From: Mycoemilia scoparia
Lineage: Eukaryota; Kickxellomycota; Kickxellomycetes; Kickxellales; Kickxellaceae
Length of the DNA stretch: 64,000 nucleotides
Assembly (NCBI GenBank): GCA_027575805.1
Contig: JANBPU010000005.1
Span: 1-64,000, forward strand
Direction of reading: 5' to 3'
The notes under the pieces were generated by a model. That model saw only the letters and a list, made by a program, of their open reading frames with translations, had not been told where the DNA came from and did not search any database. The translations under genes were made by a program, and so were the position numbers. Shown here one piece after another: positions 1 through 11,217 of this stretch. Position 1 is the stretch's first letter. Each line of letters begins with the position of its first letter.

Positions 1-73
1 ACTAATTTTGATCACACAGGGTGACTGATCACATTTTACTAGTAAATGGTCACCCTTCAAAAATAATCGCCCA
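1..73 (-). mobile_element. MITE-like element, copy A (edge-truncated)
   Basis: The right part (about 26-73) matches the terminal half of the 116-bp inverted-repeat family seen throughout the window, ending in the TIR core GTCACCCTTCAAAAATA and CCCA followed by TA. It lies in reverse orientation to copy L. The left part is degenerate and runs into the window edge, so completeness cannot be judged. Confidence 0.6.
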
Positions 74-179
74 TATTCTTCAATTATGAAAAGAGAAGAT
101 TTTCTGTGCTATAAATTAGTCTAAACCCACAATAGAGGATTGGATGCAAGGTCGGCCTTTCAAGTTTAATTTAGCCAGA

Positions 180-257
180 ATGCCCAAAGAAAAGCGAAAT
201 CACCAGGCACCCAATGATTCCAAGAATCATACGGCCACTTGCCACTACAACTATTAG
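180..257 (+). promoter_or_regulatory. Possible upstream ORF overlapping the TRM44 start
   Basis: An ATG at 180 opens a 25-codon frame that ends at TAG in a different frame from the proposed TRM44 ATG at 214, so translation of it would pass over that start. It could repress TRM44, or it could mark that the annotated N-terminus is incomplete (true start in an upstream exon). Only position and frame are observed. Confidence 0.3.
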
Positions 258-2526
258 AGGAATACCTTTCAAGATGCACTATGGCTCGCATGATGAAACT
301 TTGGCATCAGAGTCAGTGGATCTAGAAACAGAGACAAAAAGAATTGAGGCCTTTTCACTATACTCTCCTACATTTTCGTTTCCTGCTGACGCCAAAGAAA
401 TTACATCTCCAACAATCACGGTTGATGTTGCAGAGACCCCCATATACGATATCAAGACAAAGCACTTCCAAAGTGTCCTAGTAAGTATGAATGGTGCATT
501 ACTATGCTTTTGCGAAATTGATCCCTATACGTGTTGTTTGTAAATATAAAGGTACCATACGTAGCCTTTTCTATATTATGTATGCAACTATAATGCAACC
601 CTTCTACATCGTCGTATAGGAAAGATGGGCCTTCAATGCTGAACTCATTATCCCACCAGTTGAAAAAACTGATGTTGTCAGCGATTCCATAATGCCTAAC
701 CCTGAGGCCCAGCCACACGGAGTACTGCCATTTCGTGTTATAGAGCGCAGGCTTATCCCGAAAAGAAAAAATAAGGATCCAGTGCTTCACGAGCGCATTC
801 AGTTCTTTGAGCTGCCAGATGATGGTTTGTAACATTGCTCAAGTTCAGCAGTACTTTCTTTGGCTATTGAGAGCTAATATATCCATCATCTTTGTATGAT
901 ATTCTAATCCCGAACATCCATTTGTGCATTAATACTTTAGGACTTCGGGTGGAGTTTGAACCCTTGGTAGTTTCAACTGATAAAATACCATTCTTTTATC
1001 CCAAAGTAAGCACAGTTATACATTACACTTATCAATGCAGTTAATGTTGCATTGCTATGGAGGAGATATGAGCGGATTAAAATTATGGCATTTAAAATAA
1101 ACCAAACTTGATCAGGTAAAGAAAATCGTATACAGCATCCACAAAAATACCCGTGCCAGGAAAGATGATAGTGCTTATGATCATGATCATCGCCATCATC
1201 ATGAGGAGAACAACCATAAGATAGTTTTATCATTGACCGCGCACTCTTCCGATGACTTGTGCATACCAAAAAGACAGGTATGTAGCCAAATGGCACTGTT
1301 TAACCCTGCCCAGACCAGCTTTCCATTTCATAAATATTGATCCTAAACAATAAACTACTGTGTGACAAAACTGTGCAGCTAGAGATATTCAGGGCCCTTT
1401 TCAAGAAACTATATAAATGGACGGTAAACGAGATGATCGGTTATCGCAAGCATTCTGTGATGGATGTGCTTGTGCCAAAGGACACGTATACAGAAACGTA
1501 TCACCGAATAAAGTCTAAATACTCTTCGAAATTAATTGAAATGTGGGTAGAAAAGACTGATCCCCAAAAGTTTGTGTTTGAAGACATTGCGATTGCCAGT
1601 TGGCTCATAAGTCTGTGGCATCCAAAAAAACCATCATTTGTCGATCTTGGGTGTGGGAATGGTCTTCTCGTATATATTCTGAGGATGGAGGGGTTTGAGG
1701 GCTATGGAATAGACCAATGTTCGAGAAAAATATGGGATGAATTTAGCAAGGACTGCCATATCAATTTGGAAGCCAAGACCATTCATCCGGACAGCATTGT
1801 GCTCAACGCAGAGTGGATCATTGGCAACCATGCTGACGAACTTGTTCCGTGGTAAGTTTATCTGAAGCTATAATTCTGAATTACAATTTATCCCTGTTTA
1901 TAATATGAAAAGCACATTTGAGTTCACTGATCCGACATTGATAACTTTTATAGGATCCCTCTTTTGGGAGCTTCCAGCGGATTTAAAAGGTATGATATTT
2001 AACCCACAAAGATATCGTTGCTATATATTCCATCCAATCTAGAGCTATCACTAACATGATAGCAATGATTTATTAGTTTTGTAGTGATTCCTTGCTGTCC
2101 CCATGATTTATCTGGAAAGTGGATGCAGTTCAACACTAAGCCTGGTGAGAGCAAATACATGGCATATACAAACTATATAGCCAACCTCTCTGAGAAATAT
2201 GGGTACCAGATGGAACGCGAGTTCCTAAGAATTCCATCCCCTAAGAATGTGGCCCTTGTTGGTCGTCCGGCAGCACCCGATAATGATGGTAAGCAAACAT
2301 TATGCATTACAATATGCCTTTTGGCATTCAAATCGCTATTTAAATGTTCTATCCTATATGACTAAAGCCTTATAATTGGAAAGTAGAGTCAAAGGAAAGG
2401 CGGGAGAAGTTTATTCAGGAAGCTAAAAAGACTATTGAGGTTGAAATGAAAAGGTTTATTCCAAGAATACCCGACAACGTCAAAAATGAGATGTATATCG
2501 AAAAGGTTAAAGCAAAAAAGCACTAA
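214..2526 (+). CDS. TRM44: tRNA (uracil-2'-O-)-methyltransferase, Trm44 family
   Basis: Exons 214-480, 620-824, 941-1005, 1116-1277, 1379-1851, 1954-1989, 2077-2288, 2387-2526; joined they give an uninterrupted 519-aa frame, close to the yeast Trm44 length (567). Trm44/METTL19 proteins 2'-O-methylate U44 in the variable loop of tRNA-Ser in the cytoplasm. The SAM-binding motif DLGCGNG lies near residues 322-328, followed by a conserved block ending GYGIDQCSRKIWD. The later PW-IPLLGASSGFK and VIPCCPHDLSGK blocks match the family's catalytic C-terminal half. A His/Asp-rich stretch (about residues 197-206) is lineage-specific. All introns are GT-AG; one exon is only 36 nt. The N-terminus is the weakest part because no conserved motif fixes the start. 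It converges on the MFS gene about 200 bp away. Confidence 0.88.
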
Positions 2527-2727
2527 AACAATTAAAATCTGCAAAAATAGGCTGCTTTTCTAAACTATTTTCCAAATTTTGGCATTGAGCAATAACAATA
2601 CTATAGGGAATATAATTTTTACAGTGATTTGTTTTTAATTTCTGGTCTGCCACTGGTGTAGATCTAAAAACTACATTACAAAATAAATTCTCTTGGGTTG
2701 GGTTGGGTTTGGTTGGGAATTATGATT

Positions 2728-4404
2728 TTAACAGTTGTTTTCAGCATCGGTGGCACCATCTTGCTTCTTGGGCCCCCTCTCTGGTATTGGCGGGGGAAGC
2801 TCCTTCTTTATAATGTACTTGTACCATGGAGGGCCCATTATCAAAAAGAAACCACCCATTAGCAGAAGACCCAAGAAGCCACAAGTCCACTTGAAACCTA
2901 TAGCGTTGAGCACAACGCTGCCTATTGTGGGGGTGATCAAGATGGCAACAGAGTAGGCGATATTAAATAATGCATAGAGCTGGGCATAGCAATTCCAGCC
3001 TTTGTAGTGAACATGGTTTCCCATGGCTGCAATGACAGGAACAACTGCGCCATCAGTGAAGATGCCAATGAACACGAGCACGACAACAATGGAGGCTATA
3101 TTGTTTGCTGTGGCCAACAGGGCAAGAACAATGGCAGTTAGGACAGTAAACAACCCGATCATTCCCAGACGACCAAACGGGGCTAGCATCCTAAGGAACT
3201 TGGGGTTATCGGATAGCCAGCCAAAGATGGGGCTGAAAAGGGCACCAGGAACAGAAAAGGCAACCATCATACCACCAATTCTTCCGGAATTCATTCCATA
3301 CTTCTGCGCGAGCTCAACGGGAAGGACTGGCTCCAGTGCGCCAGCGCAGCCAGCATGGAACATAGCACCAAGGCAGCACACAACAATGGGCATTTCCTTC
3401 AAGAGCTTCCAGATGGTGAGGTAGCTATTTGCGCCACCAATGTCATCAGCAGCCTCGGAGCCATCGCCATCCTTTTCCTTGGAGTCGGTTTGGGCATCCT
3501 TGGCGGACTTTCCTTCGTTGTCTGTATTTCTTGTGCTTGATTTCACAGAAATGGCATCTTCGTTGGAAATAGATGGCCTAGCAGTGACTATTCTTGAGCT
3601 ACCCACATCGTCAGCACTGGCCCGGTTTGCATCTTTGTCGCTGTCGACAGATGTCCTGCTGCCATTTCCTCCGGGTAGAATACTGGCCGAGTCCTGCTCA
3701 GCCTCGTGGAGAATCCGGTGCAGCCGTTCTCTCTCAATGATTTCTTTTGGCTCGATGAGAAGTAGACGGAATATGAGGTCAATGACGACGAAGGCAGCAA
3801 TGAAGACAGCGATAGCATGCATGCCACCAAAATCGTACAGGAAACCGCCAAAGATGGGACCACCCATGTAGCCTATCGTGTAGCCCATGAACGAGAAGCC
3901 CATAGGCGTACCTATCTGCTCACCAGGATAAGCATCGGCGATCATGCTCAGACCGATGGCCCACGATACACCAGACGATATTCCTTGGGCGATACGGGCA
4001 AGGATAAGCTGCCAGAAGGCGGTTGAAACAGCAAACAGAGCGCTGGTCGCGCCAAGACCAATAAGGCCGATTATCATCGGCATCTTTCGGATATTAAGTC
4101 TATCAGATATAATTGAGGAAACAATAGCACCGATGATGATACCCAAACCAAAACATCCGAAAAGGATGCCATTAGCCGAGATGCTCATTCCCAGTTTGTT
4201 TTGTAAAAGGTCGGGCATAGCGGGGACAATAATCCCACATGTCAGCGAGTCGGTGAAAATGGCCAGAGTCGACACAAACACCACGGCTGGCCTGGAGCTC
4301 CGAACCTTATTTATGTACTTCAGGGCGTCAGACTGCATGAAGCGCTTGGGCAAGGGCAGCTTGCACTTCATTTTTAGTTGAAACAGCGAGAGATGGACAG
4401 CCAA
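2728..4404 (-). CDS. MFS transporter, DHA1 / vesicular-amine-transporter-like
   Basis: Single-exon 558-aa protein. About 12 hydrophobic segments are split 6+6 by a long Ser/Asp-rich cytoplasmic loop (about residues 225-330). The first helix carries TDSLTCGIIVPAMPDLL, typical of DHA1/SLC18-type proton antiporters. The loop after TM2 reads SDRLNIRKMPM, the MFS signature loop, and RIAQGISSGVSW and GYTIGYMGGPIFGGFLYD resemble motifs B and C of antiporters. It probably exports a small organic cation or drug across the plasma or vacuolar membrane; the substrate cannot be told. The start is the first in-frame Met; Met at residue 12 is an alternative. It is tail-to-tail with TRM44. Confidence 0.85.
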   Translation of the reverse strand: MAVHLSLFQLKMKCKLPLPKRFMQSDALKYINKVRSSRPAVVFVSTLAIFTDSLTCGIIVPAMPDLLQNKLGMSISANGILFGCFGLGIIIGAIVSSIISDRLNIRKMPMIIGLIGLGATSALFAVSTAFWQLILARIAQGISSGVSWAIGLSMIADAYPGEQIGTPMGFSFMGYTIGYMGGPIFGGFLYDFGGMHAIAVFIAAFVVIDLIFRLLLIEPKEIIERERLHRILHEAEQDSASILPGGNGSRTSVDSDKDANRASADDVGSSRIVTARPSISNEDAISVKSSTRNTDNEGKSAKDAQTDSKEKDGDGSEAADDIGGANSYLTIWKLLKEMPIVVCCLGAMFHAGCAGALEPVLPVELAQKYGMNSGRIGGMMVAFSVPGALFSPIFGWLSDNPKFLRMLAPFGRLGMIGLFTVLTAIVLALLATANNIASIVVVLVFIGIFTDGAVVPVIAAMGNHVHYKGWNCYAQLYALFNIAYSVAILITPTIGSVVLNAIGFKWTCGFLGLLLMGGFFLIMGPPWYKYIIKKELPPPIPERGPKKQDGATDAENNC

Positions 4405-5796
4405 AGAGAAATGTAGATGAGGGGATGAAGGGGTAATTGCCGAGTCAGGGAATGGAACAAGAAACGGACTAACTAATATTATTAAGGGAAAAAGAGTGCC
4501 AAAAACTAGGATTCTATTATCACTACCATAGACACGGGGGCATTTATGCCTCCTAGTGCATTTATAGGTTAATTTGTTCCAAAGGTTTCATTCTACTGAC
4601 AACCACGGCAACTCGGTGTTGGGCCAAGGATTGGCAAGGGACTGTGAGTAGGATCTACACGCACCATAGGCCCAACCATCATACCAAGCAGGCCATTAGA
4701 GATCAAAGCTTGCTAAAAGCTTACCCTCTCTCACAATTTCCGCCACCGTGCTTCGGAGATCCCTTCTTTACTTGTATTCGTGATGTAAGCTAATAATATA
4801 TTTGCTACCTGTGTGCATATGAATATAAAATGCCATATTGTCGTGCTATTAGTGATGAAACATTGACCTCAGCACCGCCAATGCTCCAAAAAACCTCCAA
4901 CTTGATAGGCCTGGGCGTAATTATTGGGGTGCGCACAGCATTGGTTTTCTGGTATTGCAAACGGCATTTTTACATGCTTATCAATGATTGATGTGGAATG
5001 AACATGTAATATACGGGCGTATCTAAGAACGTGTGGCGCAGAAATGCATATTCGGCGGATTGCAATTTGGAATCCTAGCCTTGTTTTTTGTTTTAAAAAG
5101 GAGTCGGCCACACGAAGCTGGAGTTCACCATCATAGCTGCTGGCCAACCATGGAGTGAGCCACACGCATATTCCCACATCCTCCCTTGAATAAGCAAGGC
5201 TACGCATATACTTCAAGAATTCAAATGACAAATTCACCACAATCCGTGATCAATCGTTCTTTATTTGCTACTTGTTTTTTAGATAAATGCCACCGCCAGC
5301 AGCCATAAAGTTATCTTGGTCCGCACGCCTCACTGGCACAAAGACATTAGCCAAGATCTTATGGTTAATAATATTATGCTTCCATAAGGGTTATCTGACT
5401 GAATGGCGTGTATAAAATGTATTTCCGCAATAATGATTAAAGGCTGCCAATATGCCGCTATAGATTTGATAGGACGTTGGGATACACAAGTCTGGCCATT
5501 GCAAGTCCAAGATTTTCGCCACAGTGATTCCCATATCTGCTTCCTCCCCAACTAGCCCCCCGTTGCTGCCGCCGCTATTACTGCCATCCTCATTATTTCC
5601 TAAGCCATAATGGCTCGAATGTTTAAATGCAGTGTCACATTCATGCACAATAATAAATCCACCAGTAAATGTGCTCACATCAGATTAATAGACAAGCAAA
5701 AAGTGATTTCAGCGATACTGCGGCGTGCCAATACAGACTACTACATGCAAACAGAAATCAATAGGATCTTGCTACAAAATGGTATGCAGACTGATA
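4405..5796. other. Gene-poor stretch upstream of the MFS gene
   Basis: About 1.4 kb holding the MFS promoter. Two ORFs of 95 and 123 codons on the minus strand have no recognisable motif and no supporting splice structure, so I do not call them genes. Nothing else is seen until MITE copy B. Confidence 0.5.
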
Positions 5797-5910
5797 TGGG
5801 CAATAATCTTTGAAGGGTAAATTTTGGTGACCGATGATTATAGGCGTAATCACAGCCAAGTGGATGTCCAGTTTTACTAGTAAACTTTCACCCTTCAAAA
5901 TTATAACCCA
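5797..5910 (-). mobile_element. MITE-like element, copy B
   Basis: A 114-bp copy bounded by TA on both sides (TA|TGGG ... CCCA|TA). Both terminal inverted repeats and the central block (GGCCACCAAAA/GATTGCCCC homologue, reverse orientation) are recognisable. It lies 200 bp from copy C in opposite orientation. Confidence 0.8.
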
Positions 5911-6108
5911 TATAGATCGATCCTCAAGGGGGGCCGTAATAGCCCATTTAGCGGGGGAAACAATTGTATTTTTAGCAATACAAACCAATTTGGCTAATAT
6001 ACTTGGATTGTTAGTGGACTTTGGGTTGGTCAATTTCCATTTATACCTATGCCTATCGATTGGGGCATAAAGTCTGGATAAGGACAGCTGCGCTATGATC
6101 ATTGCATA

Positions 6109-6224
6109 TGGGTGACAATTTTTGAAGGGTGTCCATTTGATAATAGACTCTGATCATCCATTTGGCTGGGATTGCCCCTATAATCGCAGGCCACCAAAAG
6201 TCACCCTTCAAAAATTATGATCCA
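6109..6224 (+). mobile_element. MITE-like element, copy C (full length)
   Basis: Exactly 116 bp between flanking TA dinucleotides, the same length as copies J, K and L. It begins TGGGTGACAATTTTTGAAGG and ends TCACCCTTCAAAAATTATGA-TCCA. The interior is nearly consensus, so it is one of the better preserved copies. Confidence 0.88.
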
Positions 6225-7622
6225 TATCACGAATTTCTTTTTAATGTTTGTTTTCTTCAAGTGCATTCACAGCAAAGCTGTATGACTATCCATGATGGCA
6301 TTTAAGGCTATACAAACAACATTGGTGTTAGCTTTTCAGCCACCAATCCTCAGTGGCACCATATGCTTTTCTAAACCGGCTATTTAAAAAGGATGGTGTG
6401 CAAAGTTGTGGCTTTATTTGGCCTATAACCAATGTCATGAATAACAAGACATGGCAAGAAGCAGGGGGCCAATGTGGAGTTGCTATCAAGCTAATGATTC
6501 AAAATTGCATCCATTCCCCACACAGACACGCATTAATGACTGGAATCAAATCACAAAATCACAGCCTTGGCTTTCACAAAAATTATTACCAGCATAGATC
6601 ATTGTAGTCGAATTAATAGCCAATGACGAAGAGGCTTTCGCCCACCAATCCCTTTGAACAACAGCCAACAGCGTCTGCCGCCAAAAACAAGTAGCCTCAT
6701 GCAAAAGTATGCTGATCAGTGCTTTACCTGCAAGTTTGCACATGTTAAATCTAGGCCAAAAATCTATCAGCACATGTAGCATGTGCGTGGCTGTTGCTTT
6801 ATCTGTAAGCCTGACACATGGTTCAGCTTACTTTTTATAATCAGGCGTATTAGTGTGTATCTTCCAGATAAGCTTTTTGGATATTCGAGCAATTCATGAG
6901 CACGCCCCCTAGCCTTACAAATAAATAGCACCTTTTGATAAAATGGTGGAAATAGGAGCGGAAAAAATAGGAGGACGAGGGGGCATGTGATAAAATGCCA
7001 AATTTAATAAAATGCAGGTATAATAATGGGCTAATGCTGAAGGTTTATTGTTTTAATACTACACAATACAATACGGGGCAATTTGCTAATAAGCTGTGTT
7101 CCCCTATAATCGTTGGCCACCAAAATGAACCTTTCAAATATCATCATCACCCATATACGAGCGAATGTCAAAAGTAGTAATAGTAACAGTAGTAGCAATA
7201 ATGAAAGCAATAGGGTTACAAGGTGGAGGGGAAGTAGCGGCGGGATGTTATAAACGCAAAAAACTATATACTAAGCGCTATCAATACGATCGTGGCTTAT
7301 AGTAAACTCTGTGCTTGTGAACATCCCTACTACCGATACAGAGGTTTTGAATGTTGTAAATCACAGATACAATACACAAACAGATCACGGTCAGGAGGCC
7401 TTGTCTTTCGAAGAACTCAGGACATACACGAATCCACTTGGAAATGCCAGTAAGCAAAGACATTGTAACAACGGCGATCGCTGGTCAGGTGTTGGATTGC
7501 CCTCCCAATCATTTGGACTGGAGACAACAGGGAAGGGGAGAGAGAGAAAGGACAGAAATGGAGCGGCAAGCGCATGGGGCACGATGGAAAAAGTCTGGCC
7601 CAGAAGAGCCAGGACTAAAGTT
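6225..7622. other. Gene-poor stretch between MITE copy C and the small unknown gene
   Basis: About 1.4 kb. Apart from degenerate copy D, I see only short ORFs without motifs and an irregular AGTAGTAATAG-type simple-sequence patch near 7175-7210. The distal part is the 3' flank of the minus-strand gene that follows. Confidence 0.5.
7079..7153 (+). mobile_element. MITE-like element, copy D (degenerate)
   Basis: The right half is clear (CCCCTATAATCGTTGGCCACCAAAA, a mutated CTTTCAAATAT terminus, then CCCA|TA). The left TIR and part of the interior are deleted, leaving ATTTGCTAATA directly next to the middle block. Confidence 0.6.
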
Positions 7623-8175
7623 TTAGGCAAGAGTGGTCTGGGAACCACAGCTGCACGTCTTGGTGCATTCGCACCCAACACCGCTGGAGTTGCAAATGCA
7701 GTACTCGCTATGCTTCTGATAGTCGTCGACTGCATCTGAGTTTTTGCGGCTGGTAGATGGTGACGATGATGACGAGCTGGCGCTGTTGCTGCGGCTAAGT
7801 GGTGCCGATTCCTTGTAGAACTTCATGTACTCTAGGTTGGTAGAGTCGTCGCAACTGGGTGGCGAGGCGGACTGGGGCTGCTTTTGGAGCATCTTGGAGT
7901 TATTATTGGAGGCGCACTGAAATACAGTTTCTGGATGGGGTATCAAAAGAAAAGAGGAGAATGAACATGAGCCAGGACATCAAGAATGCTGGCCAGCGCA
8001 CCTGTTCGAGCAATTTATACCTGTGCTTGAGCAATGGAAAACCATCCATGATCCTAAGGGCCTTTGTCTGCGTCGGAAACGGCCGTGCTGTGCCATCAGA
8101 AATGGCATGCTTCAAAAGGGCAATAGTGGTGCGCGGATAAGCCAATCCCATTGCTTGATTTACATCCCGTTGCAT
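7623..8175 (-). CDS. Small hypothetical protein with Cys-rich tail
   Basis: Not recognised. Two exons, 8175-8002 and 7916-7623, joined across a GT-AG intron (donor GTGCGC, weak), give 155 aa. The N-terminal 58 residues are ordinary in composition (MGLAYPRTTIALLKHAI region) and could form helices. The middle is a long Ser/Asn-rich low-complexity stretch. The C-terminus carries six Cys in about 18 residues (CICNSSGVGCECTKTCSCG), which resembles a metal-binding tail. It starts only about 58 bp after the NSE4 stop on the same strand, which leaves very little room for a separate promoter. It could alternatively be an alternative 3' part of the NSE4 transcript. Confidence 0.5.
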
Positions 8176-8233
8176 TGTGACGTATCTTGTATTATTGGAA
8201 AAGATGCGAAAAAAACTAGTAAATAGAGAACTA

Positions 8234-9468
8234 CTACAATGGAACCACCTCTTTTGGCTCTCTGTGCGGTATGACAGGCTCTGAAATGCCATATGTGGCG
8301 ACGATTTCCTTCCATAGCTCAACATCAAGGTCGATAATCAGCTGCTTTTTTGTTAGGCCTTCCTGATAATCTGACTGCAGCGGTGGTTCACATGTCTCCA
8401 ACATAGGCTGGCCTGTGTCATCATCAATAAACACTCTTCCATCACGGATTAGGAATGAGAGATAAAATATGTTTTCTACCGACTGTGCAAATGACCTAGG
8501 GTTAATCACAAACTCAAAAAAGTTTATGGACCCAATTCTTTCCAGCAACCGGTGGATATATTTTACATTTTTAGTTGTATCGTTTTCTTGCTTCTTGTAG
8601 TCTTCGCTCTGGACCTCTTCAACTTTGCTCAATGGGTCCTGTGTTGCCCGCTGTCTGGGCTGTCTGGTGGTTTTGCGCTGTTTTATGCTGGGGTCTACTT
8701 CCAAGACTCCGAAACTAAAATAAAATAAAATACACACACACGCATGTGTAATGTCAATATATATTCTTATCTAAACCCCCTTTGTAGCTATTTTACAGGC
8801 GCGATATTTTTAGCTTTACTTACAGGAATGAGTGCTGAGGGGCTTCCCTCGTGTATTTGGCTGCTATCTGGCCTATTGTTTCCCATTCAGGCTCTGCTCC
8901 GGCCATCTGCCTCTCTTCTGCATTTCTACCATAGAGCTTATTTTTGATCTTGCCGATAAAATCGTCTGTGTCAAATGCCGTATGATCCACCCGCATCTGC
9001 TGGGCCTTCTGAGCTGCAATCTCTGCAGACATTATCAGAAATCGCGAGTCCATAGACGCTTCATATGTGGTTTGAACTATCCAAACCCATCGTTATCATA
9101 ATTAGTTTAGGGTTCAAATTTATTACTTTTTATATCCATTGATTGTTGCACATTTACCTCCGTCAAAAATTCTGTTTGCTTCCTGAATTTCTTTAACAAG
9201 AAACTGTGGGTCTCCCTGTAATGCATCTCGCCGTTTTGCTATAGATACACATGATTATTGTCATCAAGTTTCGGTTTTAAAGCAAGCTCTTTGAATTATA
9301 GAATATTATTGGCCAATGTCTGATTTCATTTCTTTTACATATCTTGTGGCATTTACCTGTTAGTTCGCCATATAGTTCACGGTATTCATTGCGAATCTGC
9401 CTTTTAGTAGAAGCATCTTGCTCCTCCCCCTCTATTCCATGCTGTGCGACTCTTTCATTTTGACTCAT
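8234..9468 (-). CDS. NSE4: SMC5/6 complex subunit Nse4 (kleisin)
   Basis: Exons 9468-9357, 9238-9158, 9076-8824, 8714-8234 give 308 aa. Nse4 is the kleisin that bridges the Smc5 and Smc6 heads and binds Nse1/Nse3, acting in nuclear DNA repair. Its family blocks are all present: the N-terminal IRNEYRELYGELT helix, VKEIQEANRIFD, TYEASMDSRFLIMSAEIAAQKA, then the YTREAPQHSFLFGVLEVDP junction. The C-terminal winged-helix domain includes INPRSFAQSVENIFYLSFLIRDGRV. The first Met is used because it directly precedes the conserved helix. All junctions are GT-AG and in phase. The length is slightly below animal and yeast homologues (about 385-400). Confidence 0.9.
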
Positions 9469-9705
9469 TTCTTATAATATATTTTGGAATAATTTTTTGG
9501 ACTGCTAATTTGCCTTTAAGTCAAGTTTTCAAGAAAAACAAAATCTATGTATAAACAGTGCTACAGACAAATTATGGGTTTTAAAAATTCAAACTGATAG
9601 AAAATATTGCATTTTTGATAATGAATTTTAGAAAGAACCTTCTTGGTATTTTTAACAGAAAATTCTATCCTAGAGAGCGCATAGGCCAGATGTTTATTTA
9701 AATAG

Positions 9706-10807
9706 CTACAACACATCATGGGCGGCACCAGGGGCAAAGAACTTGGTTCCCTTTTCCTGAATACTGTAATGTAGTACTGTAGGCTGAAAATCCGAATCTT
9801 TGCAGAGCGATCCGCGAGCTGCAGTCAACTAAATAATAGTTGTTTTAGGGTTTTCGCAATGTTAGATATAATTCCAAAGCACACTTTATAGCCAGTAGTA
9901 CAAATCCATTACTACATACCTGACCACTAACATCATGTGAATATCCGGTAGTTAAGCCATCAAGCTGGAGAACATAATCTGATAGCTGATACATGTTTCC
10001 TAGGAAAGAAGCCAAATCATCGAATGGTTCCACATATTCTTCACGAAGTTCCTCATCGGCATGTGCCAAAATCACAAGCACACCATCATTCTGGGCAGCC
10101 ATTGACTGACAGGCCTGAATAAACGTTTGAACAGCATACAGAGGAACCCCAACATCCAACATTATGTTAATGTCATCAATTATGAGATAGTTTTTCACAG
10201 ACGGGTCATCATGTGTCTTGTTTGGCACATACAAGTGCCCCTGAATTTCTTCTAGGAGGGAATTAATCCATTCTAGAGACGGATCGTTGTTACAATCTAC
10301 ATTGTTGGTTTTGGTTGCCTGCGTGTCATTATAAATCGGAAAGGGCTTTATAGTTGACGATGGTTGATGATCAGGCTGTACTGCATTGGAGCCAATCACA
10401 GAATATTTTCTTGTGTTTAATCTATCGCCTATCCTAGTAAGTCCATCAATGAATGCAAGCTGTCCATTAGCTTTGGCTGCTCCCAAATTGATGCCCTAAT
10501 ATAAGAATAGATCGACAATTTTGAGTAGGGTTAAAGGCAAGTGCAAATATAGATGAAGATATTTGGATGTGGGCTGCAATGAAATGCTTACAAGTTTGAC
10601 AGCTATGTGATTGTAATGGTTAAATATTTGTGAAAATCCTATTAAGACAGTTCTTGCTTGCGGGGATGACTTTAATGATGACGCTACTAAGCTCGATATC
10701 AAGAATTGACCAGGTGAGCTCAGTGAGTCTGTAATTAAGGTTGTTGAATGGATAGGAGGAAGGCCATTTGGCCATTTGAGTGCTGCAGCCAACGTATTTT
10801 CGCTCAT
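9706..10807 (-). CDS. ELP6: Elongator complex protein 6
   Basis: Exons 10807-10592, 10495-9920, 9828-9706 give 304 aa. Elp6 forms a RecA-like hetero-hexamer with Elp4 and Elp5 that binds tRNA during wobble-uridine modification by Elongator. Diagnostic parts are the N-terminal RecA strand with LIGFSQIFNHYNHIAVKL, the YLIIDDINIMLDVGVP block (Walker-B-like), VLVILAHADEE, and the C-terminal GYSHDVSGQ then a KGTKFFAPGAAHDVL end. The Walker-A loop is degenerate (LSSPGQ), as usual for Elp6. The three exons join in phase 0. It functionally complements the neighbouring tRNA-modification theme (TRM44), but the two are not an operon. Confidence 0.88.
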
Positions 10808-11217
10808 TTTGAAACTTTACAGAATGGTTAATTGTCTAAAGCTTTTAAACCTTTTTCAACTTTTCTAATAACAGACACCAATGAAGCATAGTTATGGGGA
10901 GCTGTAAAAATGCCATTTCACCTGGTTTTGTTGCAAGAAAGTGTATGTGGCATTCAGTTTACTCCCTAGAAGTAATAAAAAGCTTAATCATCTGGCTTTG
11001 TTGCAAGAAATTGGAGTTCTGAATGACTCTATCAAACATAAAGCAATGTAGTGTATTGATGAACAGACAAGCCCAAAATGTAATAATTTCAATGCTCCAT
11101 TTTGCCTAACGTTGAGTGTCATTTAGTGATATGGCTGATCTTGTTTTTACAATTAAAGAGGAATTGTCGAGGTTTTCAAGGATTTAAAATGGTCTATACT
11201 AAACATAGTTTTGAGCT
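10808..11217. other. ELP6 promoter and UBX 3' flank with a short direct repeat
   Basis: About 410 bp between ELP6 and the UBX stop. It contains two similar segments, near 10919-10940 and 10987-11008, sharing TGGYTTTGTTGCAAGAAA, about 68 bp apart. No gene is seen. Confidence 0.5.

Noticed and set aside
3440..4381. Long plus-strand ORFs opposite the MFS gene (133-145 codons)
   Set aside because: They are low-complexity shadows of the transporter and break up where its membrane helices change.
4869..5240. 123-codon minus-strand ORF
   Set aside because: Composition is not protein-like and no domain is recognisable.
5391..5678. 95-codon minus-strand ORF in gene-poor DNA
   Set aside because: No motif, no splice partner and no promoter evidence; it might be a decayed gene but nothing supports that.
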